Assembly (NCBI GenBank): GCA_030066685.1 | Contig: JASJBF010000032.1 | Location: 62,001 to 126,000, forward strand | DNA length: 64,000 nt | Source: Kiloniellales bacterium | GTDB lineage: Bacteria > Pseudomonadota > Alphaproteobacteria > Kiloniellales > JAKSBE01 | Reading direction: 5' to 3' | Shown: positions 1 to 8,569 of the stretch, in pieces | Layout: the number at the start of each line of letters is the position of its first letter | Position numbering within the stretch: the first letter of the stretch is position 1 | The notes under the pieces: generated by a model | What the model was told of the DNA's origin: nothing | Databases searched by the model: none | What the model saw: only the letters and a program-made list of their open reading frames with translations | Program-made: the position numbers and the translations under genes

Positions 1-47
1 ATCTCCAGCTCGGAGAGCGGAATCCGCAGAAATCCGCGGAATCGTGG

Positions 48-62
48 TTAAGAAATCTTTAG
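48..62. promoter_or_regulatory. CtrA-like box (one mismatch)
   Basis: The sequence is TTAA-GAAATCT-TTAG, one base away from the CtrA consensus TTAA-N7-TTAA. It lies about 95 bp upstream of the usg start. A single degenerate match is weak evidence; it is listed because a perfect box occurs elsewhere in the window. Confidence 0.25.
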
Positions 63-156
63 CGCCGGTAACCCTTCGGCAGTGGTTTCGCGGGATCATA
101 TCTACCGAGCGGCATAACCACTGACTGCCCTCTCCACGGTATGAAGGAGACGCGAG

Positions 157-453
157 ATGCAGGAACTGGAAATCCCCGCCGACGAGCTGCCGACGGTCGA
201 TCCCTCTCTCTCCGACTACCGCTTGACCACGGCCGAGATCTTCTACCACCTGCCGGACTACCCGGACATGGTCCAGACCTACGTCTGGCAGGAACTCGAC
301 CGCCTGCCCGATTTCCCCAAGCTGCACGACTTCCTAGGCCTCTGGGAACGCGAGATCGACGGCAAGCTGCACTCGATCCGGGTCGCCTACGTCGACATCA
401 TCCGGGCCGGCGAATGGCTCGACACCAATACCGGCAACGACATCCCGGTCTAG
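157..453 (+). CDS. usg: Usg family protein
   Basis: A 98-residue soluble protein of the Usg family, named from its position near the trp operon in some alphaproteobacteria; no molecular function is established. The diagnostic core is visible: YRLTTAEIFYHLPDYP at about residues 21-36, WQELDRLPDFPKL at about 44-56, then FLGLWEREIDGKLHSIRVA. The length is normal for the family. An AAGGAG ribosome site lies 8 bases before the ATG. It converges on the dihydroorotase gene with about 24 bp between the stops. The family is largely restricted to Alphaproteobacteria, so it is also a lineage marker. Assignment is by motif recall; function remains unknown. Confidence 0.85.
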   Translation: MQELEIPADELPTVDPSLSDYRLTTAEIFYHLPDYPDMVQTYVWQELDRLPDFPKLHDFLGLWEREIDGKLHSIRVAYVDIIRAGEWLDTNTGNDIPV

Positions 454-477
454 CCGAAGCCGCCTTCAAACCGGCTC

Positions 478-1824
478 TCAGCCGGCCTCTCCCACCATCG
501 TCTCGAGGAAGCGGACCGGCCGCCCAGCGGGCGGGCCGAGCAGGCTGTCCTCGCGCATCACGACCTGGCCGCGGATCACGGTGGCGATCGGCCAGCCGGA
601 GACCTCGACGCCCGCGAAGGGCGACCAGCCGCACTTCGAGGCCAGCCAGTCCTCGGAGATCTCGCGCCGGGCCTCGAGGTCGACCAGGGTCAGGTCGGCG
701 TCGTAGCCGACCGCGATCCGACCCTTGCCGGCGATGTTGTAGATCCGCGCCGCACCGGCGCTGGTCAGGTCGACCAGCCGCTCCAGCGTCAGGCGGCCCT
801 GGCTCAGGTGGTCCAGCAGCAGTGGCAGCAGGGTCTGCACCCCGGGCATGCCCGAGGGCGTCGCCGGATAGCCGCCGGCCTTCTCCTCGCGGCTGTGCGG
901 CGCGTGGTCCGAGCCGACCACGTCGACGATCCCCTGGGCGACGGCCCGCCACAGGCCCTCCCGGTGCTCGGCGCCTCGGATCGGCGGGTTCATCTGGGCG
1001 AAGGACCCGAGCCGCTGGTAGCAGTCGGGCGCGGCCAGGGTCAGGTGCTGCGGCGTGACCTCCACCGTCGCGATGTCCTTGTGCTGCGACAGGAGTTCCA
1101 TCTCCTGGGCGGTGGTGACGTGCAGGACATGAACCCGCCGGCCGGCCCGGCGGGCCAGGCCGAGCAGGCGCGTCGTCGCCCGGATCGCGGTCTCCTCGTC
1201 GCGCCAGACCGGGTGCTGGTCGACCTCGGCGCCGCCCCGCACCAGGGCCAGGCGCTCGCGCAGCCGGGCCTCGTCCTCGGCGTGGACGGCGACCCGGCGC
1301 CGGCCCTTCCTGAGGACCTGCAGCAGGGTCTCGTCATCCTCGACCAACAGGCTGCCGGTCGAGGAGCCCATGAAGATCTTGACCCCGCAGCAGCCCGGCA
1401 GGCGCTCCAGATCGGCCAGCTCGTCCTGGTTCTCCTCGGCCGCGCCGACGAAGAAGGCGTGATCGGTCCAGGCCCGGCCCTGGGCGCGGGACAGCTTGTC
1501 GGCGATGGCCGCGGCGGTGGTGGTCGAGGGCTTGGTGTTGGGCATCTCGAAGACCGCGGTGACGCCGCCCAGGGCCGCGGCCCGGGTGCCGGATTCCAGG
1601 TCCTCCTTGTGCTCCAGGCCCGGCTCGCGGAAGTGCACCTGGGTGTCGATGACGCCCGGGAGGACAGTGAGGCCGCGGGCGTCGAGAACTTCCTCTGCCG
1701 CCGAGGGATCGAGGCTGCCCAGCGCAACAATCCGTCCATCGGCGAGCCCGACGTCGGTCTGCTGCACGCCGCTCGGGGTGGCCACGGTGCCGTCCTTGAT
1801 CAGCAGGTCGAAACGTGCGGGCAC
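478..1824 (-). CDS. pyrC: Dihydroorotase (class I amidohydrolase)
   Basis: A 448-residue metal-dependent amidohydrolase that most likely interconverts carbamoyl-aspartate and dihydroorotate in pyrimidine synthesis. The N-terminal metal motif DTQVHFREPG (HxH-type, with a variant first residue block) is followed by EMPNTKP. A lysine in GVKIFMGSS would be the carbamylated metal bridge. Downstream are HAEDE, HVLHVTT and the catalytic-Asp block GSDHAPH. The GTG start is chosen because AAGGAGGAAG lies about 7 bases upstream. No pyrB lies next to it, and alphaproteobacteria often carry two such paralogues, so a role in another cyclic-amide hydrolysis (allantoinase or hydantoinase type) is possible but less likely given the dihydroorotase-type REPG motif. 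Confidence 0.85.
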   Translation of the reverse strand: MPARFDLLIKDGTVATPSGVQQTDVGLADGRIVALGSLDPSAAEEVLDARGLTVLPGVIDTQVHFREPGLEHKEDLESGTRAAALGGVTAVFEMPNTKPSTTTAAAIADKLSRAQGRAWTDHAFFVGAAEENQDELADLERLPGCCGVKIFMGSSTGSLLVEDDETLLQVLRKGRRRVAVHAEDEARLRERLALVRGGAEVDQHPVWRDEETAIRATTRLLGLARRAGRRVHVLHVTTAQEMELLSQHKDIATVEVTPQHLTLAAPDCYQRLGSFAQMNPPIRGAEHREGLWRAVAQGIVDVVGSDHAPHSREEKAGGYPATPSGMPGVQTLLPLLLDHLSQGRLTLERLVDLTSAGAARIYNIAGKGRIAVGYDADLTLVDLEARREISEDWLASKCGWSPFAGVEVSGWPIATVIRGQVVMREDSLLGPPAGRPVRFLETMVGEAG

Positions 1825-1984
1825 TTGCCGCTTCCTCCTTGAGATGCGGGTTGAAACCGGTGGTTCCGGGCCTGCGACCGCCCTAAGGGGGCGGCTCGAG
1901 CCGGGCGTCGTGTTACCGGGATATTAAGACCGGCGCGACAGAGTCATTCAAGCATTTGGGCAAGAGTAGGGGTCGATCGCAGCC

Positions 1985-2503
1985 ATGCCCTGGATCAAGG
2001 TTGCCGTCTTCGCCGTGGCCCTCAGCGGACTGGTCGTCTGGGGCAGCCGGGCCTTTCTGACGGTCCAAGGCTATGCCCCGCAGCAAGAGACGGCTGCCTA
2101 CAACAGCGAGGCCGGTGCCGACACCGGGTCACGAATCTGGAAAGCCTTCAAGAACGGCGGCCACACCGCCTGCTTCTGGACCGACGGCACTGGTCTTCAG
2201 CTGGCTCTGGCATACATCAAGTACCGGGTCGGAGTGACCGAGGATCAAGCCCGGGAGTGGACGGCGCTTCGCTCTGGTCTCACCGAGGCCGGACCGACTA
2301 TGGCCGAAGCTTGCGGCTCCCTGATCGACCGGGGCGTCGGCTTTCGGATCCGAAGCTGGGATGACCTGGGCGAGCACGCCGGCCCAGTCCGGGAGCAGGT
2401 CGCCGCCCTGCGCCCGGACTTCGAGGCCTTCTACGGCGCGCTGAACGATGAGCAGCGGGACCGTCTGCGCGCCCTGGTCCAGCCCTACGCCAAAGGCCGG
2501 TAA
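1985..2503 (+). CDS. Membrane-anchored hypothetical protein, LTxxQ-like
   Basis: A 172-residue protein with one N-terminal hydrophobic segment (about residues 5-24), either an uncleaved anchor or a signal peptide, followed by a mostly helical periplasmic part. Near the C-terminus, FYGALNDEQRDRLRAL resembles the LTxxQ repeat of Spy/CpxP-like periplasmic proteins, and the region before it carries a cysteine pair (TACFW, AEACGS). I would place it loosely with LTxxQ-motif periplasmic proteins. This rests on one motif and is tentative. It is divergent from the dihydroorotase gene across a 160-bp gap, so it probably has its own promoter. Confidence 0.65.
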   Translation: MPWIKVAVFAVALSGLVVWGSRAFLTVQGYAPQQETAAYNSEAGADTGSRIWKAFKNGGHTACFWTDGTGLQLALAYIKYRVGVTEDQAREWTALRSGLTEAGPTMAEACGSLIDRGVGFRIRSWDDLGEHAGPVREQVAALRPDFEAFYGALNDEQRDRLRALVQPYAKGR

Positions 2504-2563
2504 AGCCCTTGCCAAAACCCGGCCTTTGCCCCACATCGAAGGACCGATGTCGGGAGTCGGTCG

Positions 2564-3460
2564 ATGCCTCAGCCCCAAGCCCTGATCCTGGATGACCGCG
2601 GCGTCCTCGCCGTCGAAGGTCCCGACGCCCGCAGCTTCCTGCAAGGCCTGATTTCCAACGACGTCGAGCGCGTCGATGAGCAGCGGGCGATCTGGGCCGC
2701 GCTGCTCACCCCGCAAGGCAAGTTCCTGCACGAGTTCACGATCTTCCAGGCCGAGCCGGAGACCCTGCTGCTCGACTGTGAGGCGGCGCGTCTGGCCGAC
2801 CTCATGAAGCGGCTCTCGCTCTACAAGCTGCGCTCCAAGGTCGCTCTCCGGGATGCCTCCGGGTCCCATTTCATGGCGGCCTTCTTCGGCGCGGGCGCCC
2901 TGGACTCCCTGGGCCTGCCCGCAGAACCCGGACGGGCCGTTCCCATGAACGGCAGCCGGGTCGCGGTCGACCCGCGGCTCGCCGAGCTCGGTGCCCGGGC
3001 TGTGATGCTCAAAGCCGACGGCAACGCGTCCCTCGACCTGCCCGGCTTCGATCCGGCCGCAAGGGCGGACTACGACCGCCTGCGCATCGCCCTCGGGGTG
3101 CCCGACGGCAGCCGCGACCTGCAGGTCGAGAAGGCGATCCTGCTGGAGAACGGCTTCGACGAGCTCAACGGCATCGACTGGGAAAAGGGCTGCTACATGG
3201 GCCAGGAGCTGACCGCGCGCACCCGCTACCGCGGCCTGGTCAAGAAGCGCCTGCTGCCGGTGGGTTTCGAGGGGCCGACGCCCGCCTCCGGGAGCCAGGT
3301 CACCTGCGACGGCAAGGACGCCGGCACGGTCTTCTCCAGTGTCGGAGACCAGGGCCTCGCCCTGCTCCGCCTCGAGCGCCTGGACGGCACCCTCTTGGCC
3401 GGCGGAACCGTGGTAACGCCGCGGCTGCCCGACTGGATTTCGCTTCCCGAGCAGGGCTAG
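2564..3460 (+). CDS. ygfZ: Folate-binding YgfZ/GcvT-like protein
   Basis: A 298-residue tetrahydrofolate-binding protein of the YgfZ family, which supports maturation or repair of a subset of Fe-S enzymes. The family signature KGCYMGQE is present around residue 208, followed by LTARTRYRG and KKRLLPV. The N-terminal fold (VEGPDARSFLQGLISNDV) is the typical GcvT-like start. The length matches the bacterial family. A GGGAG lies shortly before the ATG. It is probably transcribed alone or with the upstream membrane protein, about 60 bp away. Confidence 0.92.
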   Translation: MPQPQALILDDRGVLAVEGPDARSFLQGLISNDVERVDEQRAIWAALLTPQGKFLHEFTIFQAEPETLLLDCEAARLADLMKRLSLYKLRSKVALRDASGSHFMAAFFGAGALDSLGLPAEPGRAVPMNGSRVAVDPRLAELGARAVMLKADGNASLDLPGFDPAARADYDRLRIALGVPDGSRDLQVEKAILLENGFDELNGIDWEKGCYMGQELTARTRYRGLVKKRLLPVGFEGPTPASGSQVTCDGKDAGTVFSSVGDQGLALLRLERLDGTLLAGGTVVTPRLPDWISLPEQG

Positions 3461-3542
3461 CGGGAAATCGGGGTCCAAAACCGCGACCTGTGACAAAAGC
3501 CACGCCGAGGACCACAGGCCGGGCTTAAGAGTTGGTCCCGGC

Positions 3543-4034
3543 ATGAACACTTCAGCTTTCAACACCACCGCGAGAAGCGCGGACCTGGGACTGCGCTATT
3601 GGGAAGATCGCCGGCGCGACCGCGGCCTGCCGTCGCGCGCCGACATCGATCCCTTGGACATCCCGGACCTGCTGCCGCAGGTCTTTCTGGTCGACGTGGC
3701 CCGGGCGCCGCTCGACTTCCGCTATCGCCTGGTCGGCACCCAGATCGTGCGCCACTCGGCCGCGGACTACACCGGCAAGAGCCTCAACGAGCTGCCGGAG
3801 CAATGCCCGCCGAGCCGGATCTGGTCGCTGTTCCAGAGGGTCGTCGAGGAGCGCCGTCCCTTCTCGGCCGAGATTCCCTACGTCCACATCCCGGGGAAGT
3901 CCGTTGAGATGCAGGCGATGCCGCTTTCCGACGACGGCACGACCGTCAACATGATCTTCGGCATGGTTCACTTCGATCCGAGCCTCGCCTTGCCCAGGAC
4001 CATGCTGCCGAACCACAACCATGTGGCCTTCTAA
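3543..4034 (+). CDS. PAS_5-type PAS-domain protein
   Basis: A 163-residue stand-alone PAS protein with no output domain. The characteristic block runs from LRYWEDRRRDRGLPSRAD (about residues 17-34) through DIPDLLPQVFLVDV to DFRYRLVGTQIV, then the PPSRIW segment. This pattern identifies the PAS_5 family (PF07310-type), common in Rhodospirillales and of unknown ligand. A paralogue with the same order of motifs occurs at 19018-19518. No transmembrane segment is visible, so it should be cytoplasmic. It converges with the SDR gene. Confidence 0.8.
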   Translation: MNTSAFNTTARSADLGLRYWEDRRRDRGLPSRADIDPLDIPDLLPQVFLVDVARAPLDFRYRLVGTQIVRHSAADYTGKSLNELPEQCPPSRIWSLFQRVVEERRPFSAEIPYVHIPGKSVEMQAMPLSDDGTTVNMIFGMVHFDPSLALPRTMLPNHNHVAF

Positions 4035-4058
4035 GCGCGCCGGCGACAGCCGTTCCCG

Positions 4059-4841
4059 CTATCGGGCCAGGGTGTCGGTGTAGGCGTCGACCGAGATCGC
4101 CTGGCCCGAGATCCTGGCGCCGGCCGCGGAGCAGAGGAAGAGCGTCATGCTCGCGATGTCCTCGGGCTCGACGAAGGTCCTCAGTGCGGAGAACCGGGTA
4201 TAGCTCGCTCGGACCTCGGCCTCGTCGCGCCCGCTGGCCGCCGCCTCGGCGGCGATCACCCGGTCGATCCGGGGCCCGGCGACCGCCCCCGGGCAGATGG
4301 CGTTGACCCGGATGCCGTGCGGCCCCAGCTCGTGCGCCAGGGACTTGGTCAGGCCGATCACCCCCCACTTCGAGGCCGCATAGGGCGTGCGCCGGGGAAA
4401 GCCGAAGCGGCCGGCCGCCGAGGAGAGGTTGACGATGGCGCCGCCCGGCCCTGCGGCCTTGAGAAGCGGCACGCCGCGCTGCAGGCAGAGGAACATCCCC
4501 TCCAGGTTGACCGCCAGGGTCCGGCGCCAATCCTCGAGCGAGATGTCCTCGAGGGGTGCGGTCGGGCCGGCGATCCCGGCGTTGTTGACCAGGACGTCCA
4601 GGCCGCCCAGCGCAGTCACTGCGGCCTGGAACAAATGCGCGACCTGCTCGGGCTCGGCCACGTCGGCGACGACGCCCTGAAGGTCATCGTTGGTTTCAAG
4701 GACTTTCTTGAGGGCGGCCGAATCGACATCACAGACGAAGACCCGCGCCCCTGCCCCGAGGAAGCCCTCGGCGATCTCGCGCCCGATCCCGCTCCCTGCC
4801 GCGGTCACGACGACGCGCTTGTCCTTCAGGTCCTCCAACAT
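4059..4841 (-). CDS. SDR-family oxidoreductase
   Basis: A 260-residue classical short-chain dehydrogenase/reductase. The cofactor motif TAAGSGIG lies near residues 13-20, NNAGI follows at about 90, NLSSAAG carries the catalytic serine, and YAASK carries the Tyr/Lys pair. The acidic residue in FVCDVD suggests NAD+ rather than NADP+. The substrate cannot be told. The reading frame stays open further upstream into the cupin region, but the ATG at 4841 is chosen because AAAGGGGAG lies just before it and the SDR fold begins there. A cupin gene lies upstream on the same strand, about 130 bp away, and may be cotranscribed. Confidence 0.88.
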   Translation of the reverse strand: MLEDLKDKRVVVTAAGSGIGREIAEGFLGAGARVFVCDVDSAALKKVLETNDDLQGVVADVAEPEQVAHLFQAAVTALGGLDVLVNNAGIAGPTAPLEDISLEDWRRTLAVNLEGMFLCLQRGVPLLKAAGPGGAIVNLSSAAGRFGFPRRTPYAASKWGVIGLTKSLAHELGPHGIRVNAICPGAVAGPRIDRVIAAEAAASGRDEAEVRASYTRFSALRTFVEPEDIASMTLFLCSAAGARISGQAISVDAYTDTLAR

Positions 4842-4975
4842 CGCTTCGCTCTCCCCTTTGAGCTTAGGCTCATCAAAATCCGGCTCAAGTCTGCCCAGTT
4901 TGTGGCCCCTTGGCTGTCGCTCCGAGTGTTCGGCCGACGAGTGCGTCCGGCCGGAACAAGGCCATCGGCTCCGCC

Positions 4976-5452
4976 TCAGTAGGGTTGGCCGTTCTTGTGG
5001 AGGAATCGCGCGCTGGGTCCGCTGATCTCCACCTTCATGTCGATGTCCGGGTACTCCGCATAGTCCTGCGCCGACCGGGTGCCAACCTCCAGGACCCGCG
5101 CCGGTCGCTGCGAGCGGTTCACCAGGTGATGGCCGTCGCGGCGGCCGGCAGGAAATCCCGCCGCCATGCCGGGCGTAAGGCGCTGCTCGCCGGCATCCGT
5201 GATCAAGATCACCTCGCCGTCCAGCACGTAGACGAACTCGTCCTCGTTCTCGTGCCAGTGGCGCTGCGACGACCAGGCACCGGGGGGCAGGGTCAGCAGG
5301 TTGGCGCCGAACTGGGTCAGGCCCAGCGCATCTCCGAGCGCCCGCCGTTCGCGGGTCGCGCAGGGTTCGTCGAAGGGTGTGGGATAGCTTGAGCCGGTTT
5401 GCGTCTCTACAGCCTCTGGATCGAGCGCCGGTGGTTTCGGCCCATTGGTCAT
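4976..5452 (-). CDS. Cupin-domain protein
   Basis: A 158-residue single-domain cupin. The first cupin motif is seen as RHWHENEDEFVYVLDGE, with two histidines and a glutamate for metal binding. The second motif, with PAGRRDGHHLVN, has one histidine in the expected place. Proteins of this pattern are found as small metal-binding enzymes or sensors, and no substrate can be assigned. The ATG at 5452 is used because the open frame upstream of it encodes a sequence unlike the family. It is followed by the SDR gene on the same strand. Confidence 0.75.
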   Translation of the reverse strand: MTNGPKPPALDPEAVETQTGSSYPTPFDEPCATRERRALGDALGLTQFGANLLTLPPGAWSSQRHWHENEDEFVYVLDGEVILITDAGEQRLTPGMAAGFPAGRRDGHHLVNRSQRPARVLEVGTRSAQDYAEYPDIDMKVEISGPSARFLHKNGQPY

Positions 5453-5587
5453 GGTGCAACTCCGGAGTCCTGGCCAGAAGAAAAAGGAGAAAGTGCGGAT
5501 AAGGTGACCCGAACATGTCCGCCGATGCAACATAGCCTTGCGAGTGCCTGCCGGTATCGGACAGCGGCCCTGGGTCCGACTCCGGGT

Positions 5588-6505
5588 TCAGATCTTTTCT
5601 TCGATCTCGGCCAAGCGGCGGAAGGGCGACGCACCTCCGGCCAGACTGAGGGAGCCGGCCTTGGCCAGCCCCTCGCGGCCGTAGCGTTCGCGCAGCGCGT
5701 CCCCGAGCCAGGCTTCGGCCTGGGTTTGGCGCTGGGTTCCCAGGCGGTCGGCCTCGGCCAGCCATTCCCTGTGCGCGGCGACCGCCTGAAGCAAGCGAGC
5801 AATGTCGGTCGCCTCCGCCGCCGCCACCGCTTCGCAGCGGACCGGCCAGCCGTCCTGCTCCGAGGCGGCCAGGCCCAGGGCACCCTTGAGATCCGCCAGC
5901 GCCCGCCTGGCCGGGGCGCCCAGATCGGCCTTGGTCACGACTGCGATCTGAGGGATCTCGACGATCCCGGCCTTCATGAACTGCAGGCTATCGCCCGAGC
6001 CGGGCTGGACGCAGAAAACCACCGTGTCGGCGACTCCGGCGACGTCGGTCTCCGACTGGCCGACACCGACGGTCTCGACGATCACCAGATCGAAGAGCGC
6101 GCGCAGCAGGATCACCGCCGGGTAGGTCAGCTCGGCCAGGCCGCCGAGGCGGGCCCGCGCCGCCATGGAGCGCACGAAGACGCCGGGATCGGCGGCATCC
6201 GCCGCGAATCGGGTGCGGTCGCCGAGCAGGGCGCCCCCCGAACGTTTGGAGGAGGGGTCGACCGCGACCACGGCCACGCTGCGGCCCTCGGACCGCAAGG
6301 CCCGGATCACGGCGCCGATCAGGGTCGACTTGCCGACTCCCGGCGGCCCGGTGATGCCGAGCACCTGGCCGCCGGGCGCCGCGTAGGCGGCATCGAGCAG
6401 CGCCAGACTCGCCGCCGAGTCCGGGGCGCGCTCCAGCGCCGCCAGGGCGCGCGCAACGGCGGCCTTGCCGCCGGCCTTGAGGGTTTCGAGATTCGCCTCG
6501 GTCAC
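5588..6505 (-). CDS. meaB: MeaB/ArgK-family GTPase
   Basis: A G3E-type P-loop GTPase that loads and protects the B12-dependent methylmalonyl-CoA mutase (or a related mutase). Walker A is GPPGVGKST, followed by VAVDPSSKRSGGALLGDRTR, the ETVGVGQSE switch block and the NKxD-like VVTKADL. These are hallmark residues of MeaB/ArgK. The mutase itself is not in the window. The start is uncertain: a TTG at 6586 would add 27 unconserved residues and sits within the divergent methyltransferase promoter zone, so I prefer the GTG at 6505. Neither has a clear ribosome site. Confidence 0.85.
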   Translation of the reverse strand: MTEANLETLKAGGKAAVARALAALERAPDSAASLALLDAAYAAPGGQVLGITGPPGVGKSTLIGAVIRALRSEGRSVAVVAVDPSSKRSGGALLGDRTRFAADAADPGVFVRSMAARARLGGLAELTYPAVILLRALFDLVIVETVGVGQSETDVAGVADTVVFCVQPGSGDSLQFMKAGIVEIPQIAVVTKADLGAPARRALADLKGALGLAASEQDGWPVRCEAVAAAEATDIARLLQAVAAHREWLAEADRLGTQRQTQAEAWLGDALRERYGREGLAKAGSLSLAGGASPFRRLAEIEEKI

Positions 6506-6597
6506 GAGGGGCAGTTGGCCGGCTTCACCGGAGTCGGTCAAGGCCGCGCGCTCTACGGCTTGCCCGCAGGCGCCCGAAGGTGCCAAGCTGCGCCGCG

Positions 6598-7437
6598 ATG
6601 GAGGACACCCTCGGCACCGTCTCGTCCCACTACGCCCGCCACGGCGCGCTCACGGCGCGCCTCCTCGACGCCCTGGCGGCAGCGGGCAAGGACACCGCCG
6701 CGCTCGGTGTCGAAGACCTCTCGCCGCTCGACCAGTTCCACCTGCGGGGACACCAGGCGACCCGAGAGCTGGCCGACGAGGCGGGCCTCGCGCCCGGCCA
6801 GCGCCTGCTCGACATCGGCAGCGGCATCGGCGGGCCGGCGAGGATGCTGGCCGAGGAACACGGCGTCGCGGTCACCGCGGTCGACCTGACAGAGGCCTAT
6901 TGCCGCACCGCGGCGGAGCTCTCGGCCCTGCTGCCCCAGGCGCCGGCGCCGGCCTTCGTCTGCGCCGACGCGACCCGGCTGCCCTTTCCCGCCGACGGCT
7001 TCGACGTGGTCTGGACCCAGCATGCCGGGATGAACATTCCGGACAAGCCGGCGCTCTACCGGGAATGCCTGCGGGTCTGCCGGCCCGGCGGACGCTTCCT
7101 GATCTACGACGTGGTCGAGGGGCCGGTGGGCGATCCCTACTTTCCGGTGCCCTGGGCCTCGACCTCGGGCGGCAGCTTCCTGGTCCCTGCGACGGCGCTG
7201 CGCCAACTGGTGCTGGCGGCGGGGTTTCGCGAGCTCGCTTTCCGCGACCTGAGCGGGGAGGCGCTCGCCTGGAACCGGAAGCGCCAGGCGCGGATGGCCG
7301 CGGACGAGGGGCCGCCGGTCCTCGGGACGCATCTCCTGCTGGGCCCGGAGTTCCCCCAGATGGTCGCCAACGTCGGCCGCGGGCTGGAGGAAGGCCGCCT
7401 GGGCCTCGCCATGGGGCTCTTCGAAAAGCCGGACTGA
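6598..7437 (+). CDS. Class I SAM-dependent methyltransferase
   Basis: A 279-residue Rossmann-fold methyltransferase. The SAM motif is LDIGSGIGGPARML at about residues 69-82. The acidic post-II motif is AVDLTEAYC, and motif III is CRPGGRF. The layout with an N-terminal helical cap and DQFHLRGHQATRELA resembles small-molecule methyltransferases of the sarcosine/dimethylglycine or UbiE-like type. The substrate is not recognisable. It is divergent from meaB across a short gap. Confidence 0.8.
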   Translation: MEDTLGTVSSHYARHGALTARLLDALAAAGKDTAALGVEDLSPLDQFHLRGHQATRELADEAGLAPGQRLLDIGSGIGGPARMLAEEHGVAVTAVDLTEAYCRTAAELSALLPQAPAPAFVCADATRLPFPADGFDVVWTQHAGMNIPDKPALYRECLRVCRPGGRFLIYDVVEGPVGDPYFPVPWASTSGGSFLVPATALRQLVLAAGFRELAFRDLSGEALAWNRKRQARMAADEGPPVLGTHLLLGPEFPQMVANVGRGLEEGRLGLAMGLFEKPD

Positions 7438-7486
7438 TCCGGGCACCGTGGTAGGCTGTCATGCCCTTGGTACCGGGGAGGCGCCG

Positions 7487-7843
7487 ATGTGGAAATGGCT
7501 GGTCGCCCAGGGCCCGACCTTCAACGCCGCCTTGATCACCGCCCTGACCATGATCCCGACGTTGCTCGCCTTCTCAATCCTGGGTTGGCTGGGCGTGGGC
7601 CTGCTGGGCGTCATGGGCCTGCTGGTCGCGGTGAAGGCCGACCTGAACGAGGACGCCGTCGCCGGCGACATGACACGCATGAACACGGTCTATCGCGAAC
7701 AGCTGGCCGAGCGGGCCCGGCGCGATCCGCAGCAGGTCGCCGCCGAAGCGCAGGCCCGCGCAAGGGTCCTACAGGTGGTCCGGCTGATCTTCGGCGCCCT
7801 CGCCGTGACCGGCTTCGGGGTCTACCTGCTTTCGATCCTGTGA
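7487..7843 (+). CDS. Small integral membrane protein
   Basis: A 118-residue protein with three predicted membrane spans: two closely spaced in the first 45 residues (ALITALTMIPTLLAF and GWLGVGLLGVMGLLV) and one at the C-terminus (IFGALAVTGFGVYLLSIL). A charged cytoplasmic loop of about 45 residues lies between them. A GGGGAGG ribosome site lies 6 bases before the chosen ATG, which removes a short non-conserved extension. I do not recognise the family. Confidence 0.65.
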   Translation: MWKWLVAQGPTFNAALITALTMIPTLLAFSILGWLGVGLLGVMGLLVAVKADLNEDAVAGDMTRMNTVYREQLAERARRDPQQVAAEAQARARVLQVVRLIFGALAVTGFGVYLLSIL

Positions 7844-8057
7844 CGCGCTGTCCAACAACGGCGGTTCCAGGGCCGCTGCGCTTCGCACGCAACGGTCACA
7901 GATAAGACCACGATTATCCTCGGGTCGTGAACGGGCTGCGGCGCTAGAGTGCCGCCGCCTGAACGCGCCCGGCCGACACTCTACGGCCGCCGTGGCGCGT
8001 CTCGGTTCCCGGCGTCACCATGGCAACCATCATCAAGAAGAGACGAGGGCTTACTCC

Positions 8058-8402
8058 ATGACCAAGGGTTTCCCATGCGCCACGGCAAGCCTTGCGCTTG
8101 CGCTCGCAGTCTTTGGAAGTGCCGCCGCCCAGGCCGAGGACGAGGCCAGCTACCAGGCGATCTGCGAGGAGAACGCCCCGATCGAGCAATGCACCTGCCT
8201 GCTGCGCGAGCTCAAGGGCAACCTTTCGCCACAGGACTACCAGGCCTTCCTGACGGTCTCCGTCGCCAGCGCCCGGGACCCTGCCAAGACCCTCGAAGTC
8301 ATGCGCGCGCAGGCCAACGGCGAAGAAGAGGTGGCCGCGATGAGCTCGCGAATCGCCGGCGCGGTCGCCCCTGCGACGAAAGCCTGCGGAATCATCAAGT
8401 AG
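8058..8402 (+). CDS. Secreted small cysteine-containing protein, copy 1
   Basis: A 114-residue protein with a clear Sec signal peptide (hydrophobic residues about 8-23, cleavage probably after AAAQA). The mature part has ICEENAPIEQCTCLLRELK, LSPQDYQAFL, an alanine-rich helix, and a final KACGIIK. The neighbouring gene at 8570 encodes a protein of the same plan (signal peptide, CALD...CDCYLVQLQ, LSAADYRTFL, late TACE). The two are tandem paralogues of an unrecognised family with four spaced cysteines, so disulfides or metal binding in the periplasm are plausible. Confidence 0.7.
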   Translation: MTKGFPCATASLALALAVFGSAAAQAEDEASYQAICEENAPIEQCTCLLRELKGNLSPQDYQAFLTVSVASARDPAKTLEVMRAQANGEEEVAAMSSRIAGAVAPATKACGIIK

Positions 8403-8569
8403 CGGTCATGTGCCCGCCCAAAATCCGCCGCAAAAAGGAAGCAATTCAAACAGCCGATTCACGCGCCCGCAGGGGACATCCGCCCCGGGGCTCCACGCCG
8501 ACGCCAACCCAGGCCTTCGGCCCCTGACCAGGGCCGAAAGGGCTTCGAGAGACAGGAGACGAGGACAGG

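Noticed and set aside
4059-5765. SDR reading frame extended to 568 codons.
   Set aside because: The extension covers the cupin gene in another frame; the SDR fold and a ribosome site place the start at 4841.
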